DNA of 42,861 nucleotides, from positions 1-42,861 of IMG/VR virus record IMGVR_UViG_3300034072_000966. One strand, given 5' to 3'. This stretch comes from a virus. The position numbers were made by a program, and so were the translations under genes. The notes beneath the pieces were generated by a model. That model worked only from the letters and a program-made list of their open reading frames with translations. It was not told the origin of the DNA and did no database searches. Position 1 is the first letter of the stretch. Every line of letters begins with the position of its first letter. Shown here piece after piece: positions 7,801-15,337 of this stretch.

Positions 7801-8834
7801 TTGAACGTCGAATCGAGCGGCGCCTCGGGCTGCCACGTGAACGCATCAATGATGTCGATGTCGCTGAAATCGGCGACCGGCGTGGCGAGGTCGTTGTGGA
7901 ACACGGTCAGGCGCAGCTTGCCGCCGACATCGTCCAGATCGGCATTCATGCACGATTTGAGCATGTCGATCACGGTGGTGGGGCTGTCGCCCTCCGACCA
8001 AACGCCATCGCAGCGATAGCGCGGCTCGGTGCCACCGCCTGGTGCAGAGACGAGTTCGTCGCAGATGTTGGCCGCGGTGACGAAGCTGTCGAGATCGATG
8101 CGCTCGGGCGGGATGCCTTTGCCCACAGCCAACTTGCCGTTGATCTTGTAGCCTAGCAGATAGAACAGCAGGGCAAGGGCCGGATTGCGGCTTGCGCTGT
8201 CGCTCCACGTCCATGTGGTTTGATCCGCCATATCGTGGGCGGGGTTGCGCGGATCGGGTAGAGCGGCCCCCTTACCGCGAATGGTGATGCGGGTCGGGAT
8301 GGACTGCGCATAGGGGCTGTCGGTGCGCCTACTGTTGCCGGTCAGCTTGTAGCGCAGATAGACGTAGGCAAGGCCGGTATAGCGGCGGGTGCTGCCCATG
8401 CGCGCGCTGATGTTGATGGCATTGGCTGCGCTGCCCTCGGTGCGGGTTGTGACGGTAAGATAGCCCACCGCCTCGCCCTCAACGCCGCTGGTCGCTGTCC
8501 ACACGCGCTTGTCGTCGAACCAGATTTCATCGATCGACTGCACCTTGTGGCTGGCGCAAACGATGAAGCGGTGAAAGAACTCCTGATTGCCGGTAAACTC
8601 CTCATCGCGCACATCCGTCGCCATGGCAGTGTTGCCGATGACGGTTTTGCGCGGTGTCAGCGGATCGATGTTGGCGCGCAGGCGATCCGCGTTCGCGGGA
8701 CTGTTGCGTGGAGGCTTGGGCCGCAGAACGCTCGAACCGATAGAAATGCCGGCGGCAATTAGCCCGGGATTGAATGTGACGACACCGGCGACAATCGCGG
8801 CGACCGACAGAACCGCTTTGACGATTTTGCCCAT
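4866..8834 (-). CDS. Tail tip / host-specificity protein (lambda J-like)
   Basis: At 1322 residues this is the largest gene. The N-terminus (MGKIVKAVLSVAAIVAGVVT) is the hydrophobic start typical of J-type tail hub proteins. The next roughly 550 residues carry the hub region. A short collagen-like GAGPAGADGLPG stretch follows, then repeated Ig-like beta domains marked by NASTG motifs (INASTGVYTVTD, INASTGTVTLSG). The C-terminus is Ser/Thr/Gly-rich and is probably the receptor-binding part. It is encoded last among tail genes, after tape measure and tail-tip assembly genes, as J is in lambda. It should sit at the tip of the virion tail and choose the host receptor. The C-terminal half is the part most likely to vary between relatives. 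Confidence 0.85.
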   Translation of the reverse strand: MGKIVKAVLSVAAIVAGVVTFNPGLIAAGISIGSSVLRPKPPRNSPANADRLRANIDPLTPRKTVIGNTAMATDVRDEEFTGNQEFFHRFIVCASHKVQSIDEIWFDDKRVWTATSGVEGEAVGYLTVTTRTEGSAANAINISARMGSTRRYTGLAYVYLRYKLTGNSRRTDSPYAQSIPTRITIRGKGAALPDPRNPAHDMADQTTWTWSDSASRNPALALLFYLLGYKINGKLAVGKGIPPERIDLDSFVTAANICDELVSAPGGGTEPRYRCDGVWSEGDSPTTVIDMLKSCMNADLDDVGGKLRLTVFHNDLATPVADFSDIDIIDAFTWQPEAPLDSTFNVVRGVYTDPSNNSLYQQVDYPEQREASPDSIDRIDTFNLPMVQSAGQAQRLAQLRLQRQKYAGVFEAEFQASAWKITKNSVIRLSFSQTGFSNKFFRVAEMEVRQDGIVPLKLREEDPAIYGDPPLTAPISPIFSTPFDPALNPLVLGINRWRGEYASGATYAFDDLVTGPGNAQWRYINATPAAGQALPIWPATSNAYWENFTPPLDPPDVGLESGATRNVARGTYDAGTTYLRGDEVIFSGSTYRLIVESSTGNSPPDVLRWALVAQAGAGPAGADGLPGISVLVSNEAHVVATAQDGSGGDYNGAGGTMQLLRGDTVLTPTFSIAAQTPASPSWISINASTGVYTVTDPGVDLATATIRATWAGVNYDRTYTLAKSKQGVTGPRLALVADAQAFTFTDGAANPGSQTITLTALLNNLSGTATWSTTPAVTLGGTGNTRTLTVANFGTNRQVTIEATLGGITDRVTLVRVDRDVVAPANANRIRFSRMEGGRGWATFSEMPITTAIRPVSSGGRVFIRTDANATAAGQRLFAQIDVANRFRVFAGERLSASAAIEARRLTGLDTQPAFWQLYLDFFDSAGGATGSVEIASGSGNALADVRRAAFITVPANSVAARMVLRMDAAAAGPLYSSIVEPMVASAAIGQTVHPAYVPGLNAVDGALPNDLITIGGDGLISGIGTAGINVDNRRAALQGLASARPASGQFIGQEYHATDTREISQWDGFNWRASADITASAQRTIEPQFPVIEIKQGEAGHTGNRTVTHAAKRGTATLTGGTWSLPAQNLGAGSASINASTGTVTLSGIVQSGSYTVRYTHTDAFVTDLPVNVTYVPSVAAGVSATVTGVIKDFETTSFAAVTNDLSIQLPSGVTQASLYTGAIVLDALSLPAGTSNVEMKWQRESSPGTWTDIGSAASSSPSPSVADSGGFPDPTPGSITCNRTATGLTAGSAQTFRLVARISSGTTRIIYPQGTATAGG

Positions 8835-8835
8835 A

Positions 8836-9267
8836 TCAGACCGCCCACGCCCTCTGCCAATCCACGCGCGGCAGCATCACGAAACCGCCGACGCGCGGCG
8901 CTTCGAGCGCATCCATAAGCTCGGGGTCTGTGACGAATGCCGCCGCATTGCCGATGCACACGCCAACGCAGCCGGCATGCCAGATCAGATCGCCGCGCAC
9001 GGCATAGGCAACAGGCTTGGCCTCGAACTCATGGTCGACTGTGGCGAGTAGAGTGCCCTTGCCCAACCTGCGCAGGATCGCGCGCGCGCCCGTCTCGTCG
9101 CTGTACTGGCCGCGATAGGCCGCCGCCTTGTCTATGCCGGTGATAGCCGCGGCGGCGGCACAAGCGAACAGAATGCAATCCCACTCGCCCCATGCGAACG
9201 CGCGGTCGCGATTGGCAAGCATGAAGTCGTGCAGGCGGGTCTCCCAATCGGGCAGGCGCTCGGTCAT
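8836..9267 (-). CDS. NlpC/P60-like tail assembly protein (DUF6950 type)
   Basis: The 143-residue product contains AWGEWDCILFACAAAAAITG, with a Cys at the head of a hydrophobic helix, and later RGDLIWH. This is the Cys...His layout of NlpC/P60-related peptidoglycan peptidases, as in lambda gpK and the DUF6950 group. It probably helps the tail tip cross the cell wall at infection or assists tip assembly. It sits between the tail-hub gene and the J-like gene, in the standard position. Its stop is two bases from the J-like start and its start overlaps the upstream stop. Catalytic activity is inferred from the Cys/His pair only. Confidence 0.75.
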   Translation of the reverse strand: MTERLPDWETRLHDFMLANRDRAFAWGEWDCILFACAAAAAITGIDKAAAYRGQYSDETGARAILRRLGKGTLLATVDHEFEAKPVAYAVRGDLIWHAGCVGVCIGNAAAFVTDPELMDALEAPRVGGFVMLPRVDWQRAWAV

Positions 9268-9935
9268 CAGAATGCCCTCGTGTCGCGGCCACCGCCGCCC
9301 GGACCGCTACCGCCGCCAGCACCGCCGCCGCCGCCCGCACCGCTTCCACCGAGGCTTGCACCTCCATAATTCCCGTTCGCGATAGCGATCGAGGCCCGCG
9401 CCGACAGATCGCCTGCGTCGTATTCCGCCTGATTGAGGTAGGTGCGGTTCGAGGCGCTGGCGAATACCGCCAGATAGCTTTCGATCGTGACCCGAATGGT
9501 CTGGCTCTCAGAGTTTCCGCTGTGCGTCAGCGCCACCATCTTGCCGGTGTAATAGGCGTGATAGCCGCCCTGCTGGACGTTGGCCGAATTACGGACGATA
9601 CGCCACAGGCGGGCATCGCGCCCCCGCCAGTTGGCCGGATTATTGAGCAGGGCGAGGTCGGTCGCGTCGAGGCCTTGGATGCCGGAAATCTCTGCGGTGA
9701 CGGTTTCCGAGCCACCTTCGCGGATGCGGACTGGCGAAACTGAAACGAGCCTGGCTGTGACGCCAAGGAACTCGAAACCATCAAGATCCGCATCGCCCGT
9801 GCCGCTTGGCGTGATATTCGTGCCGCTGGTGTTCGCACGCACCGGATCCCCGACGAAATCGAGCCACCCGAACCAGATCGGATTGACCACCTCGGCGTCG
9901 AGAGCTGCAGCATGGGTTGCGTCGGGGAGGCTCAC
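9267..9935 (-). CDS. Tail-tip protein with glycine-rich C-terminus (lambda L-like position)
   Basis: The 222-residue protein begins MSLPDATHAAALDAEVVNP and has a beta-rich body with the segment NPANWRGRDARLWRIV. It ends in a run of almost only Gly, Ser and Ala (about 193-216). Proteins of this type lie between the distal tail protein and the NlpC-like protein in many alphaproteobacterial siphophages. They are thought to build the tail-tip hub (lambda gpL position). The glycine-rich tail may be a flexible linker or adhesive segment. Assignment is by position and general features, not a catalytic motif. Confidence 0.65.
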   Translation of the reverse strand: MSLPDATHAAALDAEVVNPIWFGWLDFVGDPVRANTSGTNITPSGTGDADLDGFEFLGVTARLVSVSPVRIREGGSETVTAEISGIQGLDATDLALLNNPANWRGRDARLWRIVRNSANVQQGGYHAYYTGKMVALTHSGNSESQTIRVTIESYLAVFASASNRTYLNQAEYDAGDLSARASIAIANGNYGGASLGGSGAGGGGGAGGGSGPGGGGRDTRAF

Positions 9936-10534
9936 AGCGCCTCCTCGAACTCAAAGCTGGTGCTCGAAACGCCCTGTGTGATTGCGAGGCCAAGAACAGG
10001 CTCGGTGGGCGCTGCGGCGATGAAGGGGGCGAGGGTTTCGACCGTCGCGCCGGTCGCCGGAATCTGGTTGAGCGCAGGCGCGAACGTCGCCGTGCCGTTG
10101 CCGGAGCTGTTGGCGACCAAATCGGCGGTGAGGCACACAGCGCGCTGGTGTCCGCTCGGCAAGGGTACGGTCATGAATTGGCCGGCCCGCAGGATCGTGG
10201 TGCTGGGCTGCATCCCGCTGAGCAGGAGTGTGTAGCCAGCGCCCGCTCCTGCCGCGACGGTAGGCTTGCCGCCGGGATGTTGGTTGCAAGGCAGGAGCGC
10301 CTTGAACCAGTTCTGCGGTCCCTTGAGCGCGAACAAGAAGGCCCGCCACTGCCGCTCTTGGTTCTCGGTGGTGATCGGCGCGATAGAGACGGAGCCGCGC
10401 CATGTCTCGACACCGGCAAGGCCGATGACTTTGCGGCGGCCCGTCCATGTCGAGCGATTGACCTGCGCGGGGCTGAAAAGCTCGAAGCGATCAAGCAACA
10501 GGTCGGCCGGAACGGGGACAGTGATTTCAGACAT
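9932..10534 (-). CDS. Minor tail protein, probable distal tail component
   Basis: The 200-residue product is beta-strand-rich. The N-terminal segment FSPAQVNRSTWTGRRKVIGL is followed by ERQWRAFLFALKGPQNWFKA and an Ala/Thr/Gly-rich C-terminal half. It lies between the tape measure and the L-like gene, where lambda has gpM and other siphophages have the distal tail protein. A structural role in closing the tail tube is therefore likely. No enzyme motif is seen. It overlaps the next gene by four bases. Confidence 0.65.
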   Translation of the reverse strand: MSEITVPVPADLLLDRFELFSPAQVNRSTWTGRRKVIGLAGVETWRGSVSIAPITTENQERQWRAFLFALKGPQNWFKALLPCNQHPGGKPTVAAGAGAGYTLLLSGMQPSTTILRAGQFMTVPLPSGHQRAVCLTADLVANSSGNGTATFAPALNQIPATGATVETLAPFIAAAPTEPVLGLAITQGVSSTSFEFEEAL

Positions 10535-10543
10535 GCGCGCGCC

Positions 10544-13288
10544 TCACAGGCTTGGCCTATTCGCACGACGCAGCGTTTCATTTGCCGCCGCATCGATGAT
10601 GGGGGCAGCCGATTGCTTGACCACTTCGATTGCCACGCCCGTTGCCTCTGCGCGGACAGTTGAAGCGAATCCGGGGGCCTCCTCGACGACGATCTTGACG
10701 ATTCCGCCCGGTGTCGTGCCGCCTTGAGCAATGGCATTCATGCGACCGAGCGGAATGATCTTCCCGCTGGTGTTGGGCACGAAAGCCTCGACGCGGCCAG
10801 AGGATGCGCCCTCGTTGACCCGGTAGGGGCGACCGGCCTGCACAAACCCACCAGAGGATCGCCCGAACAGCGACAGCCCGACCTGCGCTAGCGTTCCGAG
10901 GATTCCTCCACCTCCGCCGCCAAGCCCGCCGCCCTGCGACAATCCTTCGGCCAGTGGTCCGAACACGTTCTTGTCGAGGAAAATTTTGATAAGCTGCGAG
11001 AGGAATGGATCCTTGATCCCGAGCGCATTGGTCATGGCGTCGGTGATCGTCTGGTTCAACTCCTCGATGCGGCGGACGGCTGCCTCCTCGACCAGCGTGT
11101 CGGTATCGCGGGTTCCGCGGGCAAAGCGCTGCAACGGAGATTCGAACTGGCGTGCGACACTGGCTTGCTGGGCACCTTCCTGAGCGTCGAGCGCGGCGAG
11201 GGCGATCCGGGCGCGCTCGCGGTCAACCTCCGCCGCCGTCTCGCTGTCGATGACGGCCTGGAGCCGGGCGCGCAGCAACTCGTTCTCGGCATCAAGGATC
11301 TGCAGGGCAATGGCACGGCGCTGCTTCTCGGTGTCGGCAAGGTCGAATTGCAAGCGCAGGCCGTCAATCTGGGTGCGGCCGCGCTCGTCAAGCAGGTCGA
11401 GCTGCTCCCGCTCCAGTTCAGCGCGCTGACGAAATGCGATCGCATCGCGCTCAGCCTCGCCCAGGGCGAGCAATCGCCGGCGGAGTTCGGCCTTTTGCAC
11501 GTCATCAAGGTCTGCGTCGTTTTCGACGGAGCGCAAGGCTTGGGTTTCAGCCAGTTCAAGCTGGCGGCGCTCGAACTCGGCCCGCGCTTCTGCCGTGGTG
11601 GCGGTTTGGGCCTCGGCAGCCGCAATGCGCGATCGGATGCTGTCGAGCTCGTCGCGAAAGCGCAGTTCGATGCCTGCTGTGTCGCGGGTTGGGGTGAGGC
11701 TGCCTCCGCCGTTTCCTACAGCACCGCCGCCCACAGGCACGGGTGCGATGCTGGGCGGCGTGGCTGCAGAGATTGCTGCGTTCAAGCCTTTGAGCGTTTC
11801 GGCGAGCTGGTTGAGTTCGCCCGCCTGTTTGGCAACCCGTTCTTCGGCGGTGCGGATATTCGAAACGCCGCGGTTCGCAACCGTCAGCGCAGGGTCAAAG
11901 CCCGAACCGGCGCCGCGCGTCGATTGGGTTGCCTGTACCAGATTGCGGGTAGAAATGGTCCGCGCCCGCGCCAACTCGGCCTGCGCTTGTTGCAGCGATG
12001 CTTTTGCGCTGGCGATTTTCTGCAACGTCAACTGTTGCTCTGCCTTCGCCGCCGCCAGCGCCTCGGCGCGTGTGCGCCCATGAGCATTGGCAAGGCGCTC
12101 GGCCGCCTCCCGCGCTTTCGTGGTGGCAGATGCCGCGACCTCTTGCCCCTTGGCGTATGCGGCTGCAGCCCGCTCTGCATCGGTCGTGCGGGTTGCCACG
12201 AGCGTGAGCCCGATAGCAATTGCCCCGATCGCAAGGCCCACCGGACCGCCAAAGGCAGCTAGTAAAGAGCGTCCGGCCAGCGTGGCAGCCGCTGCAGTGC
12301 CGTTGAGCTGCACGGCAAGACCGAGGGCAACGACACGCAGGGCGGCAGCATTGGCAACCGAAGCTGCGAGGCCCACAGCAAACCGACCAGCGAGAATAGT
12401 GGCAATGGTTGCCAACGCCGGAATGAGTGTATCGAGGTTTTGCGCCAGCGTCTGGATGCCTGCAGCAAGCGCGCCGGTCACGCCGTTGGCGCTTGCGGCG
12501 CTGCCCACGTAGACCGTCAGGTTGCTAGTGAGGGCCGTGACTGCGCCCGAAAGGGTCAGCGTGGCATTGGCCGCCTTGGCTTCCAGCTCGGCGCTGCCGG
12601 AAAGGATCGCTCGGAAAAACTCCTGACTGGAAACTGTGCCTTCCAGCACCGCCTGCCGAAGCTGCGCCACTGAGCCACCGAACCGCTCGGTGTTAGCCGC
12701 GGCCTGCAACAGCGGGCGCAGGCCGCCCTCGTTGATCTGGTTGAACTCCTCGGCCCGAACCGTGCCGCTGGCGAAGGCCTGGACAAGACCCAGAAGTGCG
12801 CCCTGCGCTTCGGTCGCGCTGGTCCCCGTGATCTTGAGGGCCGCTGCGCTGTTCGCCGTGACTTGCAGCAATTCGCTTTGCGACGCGCCGAGTTCGGATG
12901 CCGCCTGCGAGGATTGCCCGAACAGCCGCGCCAATTCCTCGATGCTGACACCGTATTGCCCGGACAGACCTAGCAGCCGCTCTTGCACCTGCGCCAGAGC
13001 ATCGCCTTCAAGGCCAGCAACGCGCAGGCTGTTCTGCAATCGCGTGAAGCTGTCGATCAAGCCGACCAGCTGCTGTCCGGTGAATGCAGTCGCCAGTGTG
13101 CCGGCGAGCCCCTTGAGCGAATTGCTGATCGCGCTGCTGGAATTGCGGAACTGGCTTTCCAGCTGCTTTACGCGGCGCTCCTGGTTGCCCAGCTGCTGGT
13201 CGACAGTGCGGGTCGCGCGGCGCACATCGGCCTGGTAGCGATCGACCTCGGCGCGGAGTTGCAAAATTACGGGATCGATCTCGGCCAT
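10544..13288 (-). CDS. Tape measure protein
   Basis: The 914-residue protein starts with a coiled coil (about 1-50). A conserved tape-measure domain follows (about 60-250), including FASGTVRAEEFNQINEGGLRPLL, read here as AEEFNQINEGG near 179-189. Hydrophobic segments lie at about 288-328 and 344-366. Long Ala/Glu/Arg-rich coiled coils make up roughly 370-750. The C-terminus is Gly-rich, then basic. Such proteins set tail length, fill the tail lumen and are ejected into the cell. It follows the frameshifting chaperone gene by nine bases, the standard arrangement. GGCGGGAA is two bases upstream of the ATG. Confidence 0.9.
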   Translation of the reverse strand: MAEIDPVILQLRAEVDRYQADVRRATRTVDQQLGNQERRVKQLESQFRNSSSAISNSLKGLAGTLATAFTGQQLVGLIDSFTRLQNSLRVAGLEGDALAQVQERLLGLSGQYGVSIEELARLFGQSSQAASELGASQSELLQVTANSAAALKITGTSATEAQGALLGLVQAFASGTVRAEEFNQINEGGLRPLLQAAANTERFGGSVAQLRQAVLEGTVSSQEFFRAILSGSAELEAKAANATLTLSGAVTALTSNLTVYVGSAASANGVTGALAAGIQTLAQNLDTLIPALATIATILAGRFAVGLAASVANAAALRVVALGLAVQLNGTAAAATLAGRSLLAAFGGPVGLAIGAIAIGLTLVATRTTDAERAAAAYAKGQEVAASATTKAREAAERLANAHGRTRAEALAAAKAEQQLTLQKIASAKASLQQAQAELARARTISTRNLVQATQSTRGAGSGFDPALTVANRGVSNIRTAEERVAKQAGELNQLAETLKGLNAAISAATPPSIAPVPVGGGAVGNGGGSLTPTRDTAGIELRFRDELDSIRSRIAAAEAQTATTAEARAEFERRQLELAETQALRSVENDADLDDVQKAELRRRLLALGEAERDAIAFRQRAELEREQLDLLDERGRTQIDGLRLQFDLADTEKQRRAIALQILDAENELLRARLQAVIDSETAAEVDRERARIALAALDAQEGAQQASVARQFESPLQRFARGTRDTDTLVEEAAVRRIEELNQTITDAMTNALGIKDPFLSQLIKIFLDKNVFGPLAEGLSQGGGLGGGGGGILGTLAQVGLSLFGRSSGGFVQAGRPYRVNEGASSGRVEAFVPNTSGKIIPLGRMNAIAQGGTTPGGIVKIVVEEAPGFASTVRAEATGVAIEVVKQSAAPIIDAAANETLRRANRPSL

Positions 13289-13297
13289 GCTTCCCGC

Positions 13298-13959
13298 CTA
13301 TTCCTTTGCCGCCGCCACTTTCCCGCCGTGCGCCGCAACAAAGCGGGCAAGGTCGGGACTGGCTTCCTTGGGCTGCTTGCCTGCGTCGGGGTCGTGAGCC
13401 TCGTTGTGAGCCTCAAGCGCTTCAAGATAATCGGACAGGTCGGTCTGCCGCCAATCGAGCCCCAGCTGCCCGCAGTTCGCGATCAGCTGGCCTTTGCGGA
13501 ATGGCTCTCGCTGGGCGTCTCGCCCGTCACTTCCTCGGGCTTTTTTTTTGAGGAGAGCTGAACCCCATGGATGGCGGCGTGAAGGACGCGCCATGCCTGC
13601 ACTACGCCCTCGGCAAAGGGGCGGGCGGGGTAGACGTAGGCATCGACAAGTTGCCGCGCCATGTTCGGGCCAACCTCGATCTCCTGACCATCCACCAAGC
13701 CGCCGCCCCCGCCCCACAGCGCAAGCCGCAGGGTCTCCCGCACATCGGCGACGGTGGCGGAACCTCCGCCAAGGAACAGAAAATTGGGCTCAAGCTCGCC
13801 CTCTGCCGGATCGCCGACGCCGATAGCGCCACGCAGCCGCTCCTCGATCACTAGGATCGAGGAGCCGGTTTTGCGCTCCAGTTCCACCACCTGCGGCAGC
13901 GGAAGCCAGAAGCGATACTCGCCATCGGCGAAGGCAAAGGTGACGGCGGTGTCAGCCAT
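13298..13959 (-). CDS. Tail assembly chaperone, -1 frameshift long form (GT-like)
   Basis: Slipping back one base in the A-run yields a 220-residue product. The first part is the G-like protein; the extension reads KKKARGSDGRDAQREPFRK and continues to a TAG at 13298. The extension contains LGLDWRQTDLSDYLEALEAH and ends AAHGGKVAAAKE. It has no start signal of its own and ends nine bases before the tape measure gene, just like the T part of lambda GT. T domains recruit the tail tube protein onto the chaperone-coated tape measure. The frame data and gene order are direct; the frameshift frequency is unknown. Confidence 0.8.
13483..13959 (-). CDS. Tail assembly chaperone, short form (G-like, GTA TAC family)
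   Basis: The 158-residue protein matches the GTA-type tail assembly chaperone pattern. The N-terminus is MADTAVTFAFADGEYRF, followed by PLPQVVELERKTGSSILVIEERL and DVRETLRLALWGGG. It ends in the zero frame after SSKKKPEEVTG. These chaperones coat the tape measure protein during tail assembly. A run of nine A bases on the coding strand (13549-13541) near its end is a -1 slippery sequence, giving the longer product listed separately. The pair corresponds to lambda G and GT. Confidence 0.85.
   Translation of the reverse strand: MADTAVTFAFADGEYRFWLPLPQVVELERKTGSSILVIEERLRGAIGVGDPAEGELEPNFLFLGGGSATVADVRETLRLALWGGGGGLVDGQEIEVGPNMARQLVDAYVYPARPFAEGVVQAWRVLHAAIHGVQLSSKKKPEEVTGETPSESHSAKAS
13541..13549 (-). 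other. Programmed -1 ribosomal frameshift site (A9 run)
   Basis: On the coding strand the sequence is TCA-AAA-AAA-AAG-CCC in the zero frame. It contains both A-AAA-AAA and A-AAA-AAG heptamers; the latter is the efficient slippery heptamer of E. coli dnaX. Slippage by -1 opens the T-like extension to 13298. No downstream pseudoknot was worked out. Confidence 0.8.
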
Positions 13960-13975
13960 GGCGCTGGCCTAGGGC

Positions 13976-14425
13976 TTACGGCGCTGCCGTGTAGGTGATG
14001 GCCCCATCGCTGGCGAGGGTGATTTCCGCGCTGCCCGGCGTTTCGAGCGACATGTTGAGATTCGACGAGGTCATGACGAACGGGCCGGCAAAGGTGCCAA
14101 GCAGTTCGCCCGCATCGGTGCCGTCGCGCTTGTAGACTTCGACGCGGTAGTTCTTCGACACACCCAGCGCCGCTCGGACAACGGCGATGTTGTCGGCGTT
14201 GGTGAGGCCGGTTCCGGTCATGTCGGTCTGCTTGCCCGAAGGCTGCACGCGGCGCTGCGGAACCTCGCCGGGCTTGGCGCAGTCGCGCACAAAGCGATCG
14301 TTGGTGTTGACGGTCTCGTTGAGGGTCACGTCCTGCATGCCGCAGATCGTGGTGAACAGTTCGGTGGGGGTGGCGCCGTCGCCCATCTTGATGAGGGCGA
14401 AGTCGAACTCGACGGGCAGGGACAC
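13976..14425 (-). CDS. Major tail tube protein
   Basis: The 149-residue product starts at GTG 14425 with AAGGAG six bases upstream. It has the features of siphophage tail tube proteins. The N-terminus is MSLPVEFDFALIKMGDG, the middle strand is VSKNYRVEVYKRDG, and the C-terminal strands (FVMTSSNLNMSLETPGSAEI) alternate hydrophobic and polar residues. It lies between the tail terminator and the tail chaperone, the fixed position for this gene. It polymerises into the tail tube. A hairpin covers its ribosome binding site and could tune its high expression. Confidence 0.75.
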   Translation of the reverse strand: MSLPVEFDFALIKMGDGATPTELFTTICGMQDVTLNETVNTNDRFVRDCAKPGEVPQRRVQPSGKQTDMTGTGLTNADNIAVVRAALGVSKNYRVEVYKRDGTDAGELLGTFAGPFVMTSSNLNMSLETPGSAEITLASDGAITYTAAP

Positions 14426-14433
14426 AGGCAGCT

Positions 14434-14455
14434 CCTTCGCTTGGCTTTGCGAAGG
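14434..14455 (-). promoter_or_regulatory. Hairpin overlapping the ribosome binding site of the tail tube gene
   Basis: The coding strand reads CCTTCGC-AAAGCCAA-GCGAAGG, a perfect 7-bp stem with an 8-base loop. The 3' arm contains most of the Shine-Dalgarno AAGGAG that precedes GTG 14425. Folding would hide the site, suggesting translational control or coupling with the upstream gene. There is no T-run, so it is not a terminator. Confidence 0.5.
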
Positions 14456-14464
14456 GGCTAGGCG

Positions 14465-14707
14465 CTATTCCTCGCCGGATTTCCCGCCGCCGTCGATAGC
14501 GTAGATGTTCGACCGCATCACCTCGGGATCGGTAAGGGCATTGGATAGCGGCAAAGAGCGCACGCGATCGGCGAGATCGTCCTCGCCCACCAGTTCCAAG
14601 CGCCGGGCGATGCAAGCCAGATTGCCTACATCAAACAGACCGATGCGATGCAGCTCGGCAACAAGGATCATGGCCAGCGCATCCGGCTCTTTGGGCGGTG
14701 TTTCCAT
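14465..14707 (-). CDS. Small hypothetical protein in the tail module
   Basis: The 80-residue product (METPPKEPDALAMILVAEL...) is mostly helical and acidic. A leucine-rich helix at about 9-45 is followed by RSLPLSNALTDPEVMRSN and a short Gly/Lys/Glu tail. It sits between the tail terminator and the tail tube gene, separated by small gaps. No family is recognised. It may be a minor assembly factor. Confidence 0.6.
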   Translation of the reverse strand: METPPKEPDALAMILVAELHRIGLFDVGNLACIARRLELVGEDDLADRVRSLPLSNALTDPEVMRSNIYAIDGGGKSGEE

Positions 14708-14728
14708 GCCCGCCTTGTATCATCGGCA

Positions 14729-15169
14729 TCAGCCAGCGAGAACCCGCGCATTAAGCTGGGCGAACCAATGGAATGCATCCGGTTCCTGGTCTTGCAGCAA
14801 CCTGATATCACCCAGCTCGATATTCGCGGTCGGCCCCCCTTCGAGCGTGATGCGGTTGTCCGCCAGCGCCGCCTCGATCGCAGCACCGATTCGGGATGCA
14901 TGGTCCTCGGCTGTCTCAACCACTTGCCCACCGCTGACGCGCGCTCGGGCGAAGGCATGGACATCAACCGAGACCAGGCCGCCATTGACACAAGCGGCAC
15001 GCAAGCGAAGCGTACCGGTCGGACCCAACTTGATGAAAGGCCATGTCGGCTCCGAGGGTATGGCCTGCGGGTAGATCGAGTCCGCTGGCACAAGGGCGGT
15101 CAGTGCAGTGTCAGCCTTCAGCCTTTGCAGCACGGCGCGTCGCACGAGGCGTTGCAGTCCGGTCGCCAT
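14729..15169 (-). CDS. Tail terminator / completion protein (DUF3168-like)
   Basis: The 146-residue product begins MATGLQRLVRRAVLQRLKAD and contains SIYPQAIPSEPTWPFIKLG, the conserved block of DUF3168. Members of this group cap the tail at its head-proximal end and end tube growth. The start at 15169 is supported by AGGAG eight bases upstream, although this makes the gene overlap the preceding gene by 59 bp. It lies directly before the tail tube region, as expected. Confidence 0.75.
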   Translation of the reverse strand: MATGLQRLVRRAVLQRLKADTALTALVPADSIYPQAIPSEPTWPFIKLGPTGTLRLRAACVNGGLVSVDVHAFARARVSGGQVVETAEDHASRIGAAIEAALADNRITLEGGPTANIELGDIRLLQDQEPDAFHWFAQLNARVLAG

Positions 15170-15326
15170 CGGCGGTCTCCTGTTCGATGATTGCAGCTTG
15201 CGCCGCCGGGTCAGCCAATGCCGCGGCGGCGATCTCGTCGCTCACGTCATGCTCGCCCGCCGAAAAGTCGACAGTGGCCAGCGGGGTGCAGTATTTCCAA
15301 GGCTGGGCGAGGGTAATGGTAGGCAT
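15111..15326 (-). CDS. Small hypothetical head-tail module protein
   Basis: This 71-residue protein begins MPTITLAQPWKYCTPLATVDF and has an Ala-rich helix (DEIAAAALADPAAQAAII) and a basic C-terminus (ATPRATRRAAKAEG). A strong AAGGAG lies seven bases before its ATG. Its last 59 bp overlap the tail terminator gene in another frame, so the basic tail and the terminator N-terminus are encoded on the same DNA. The function is unknown. Short proteins with such N-termini recur in head-tail modules of alphaproteobacterial prophages. Confidence 0.6.
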   Translation of the reverse strand: MPTITLAQPWKYCTPLATVDFSAGEHDVSDEIAAAALADPAAQAAIIEQETADGDRTATPRATRRAAKAEG

Positions 15327-15337
15327 GGGGTGTCTCC

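Noticed and set aside
6861-8156. Plus-strand open frame of 431 codons opposite the tail-tip gene
   Set aside because: Antisense shadow within a continuous J-like gene. No start signal.
13550-13717. Upstream part of the minus-strand frame that ends at 13298
   Set aside because: Only the part after the A9 run resembles a protein. The earlier part is the wrong frame of the chaperone gene, so a separate start at 13717 is not supported.
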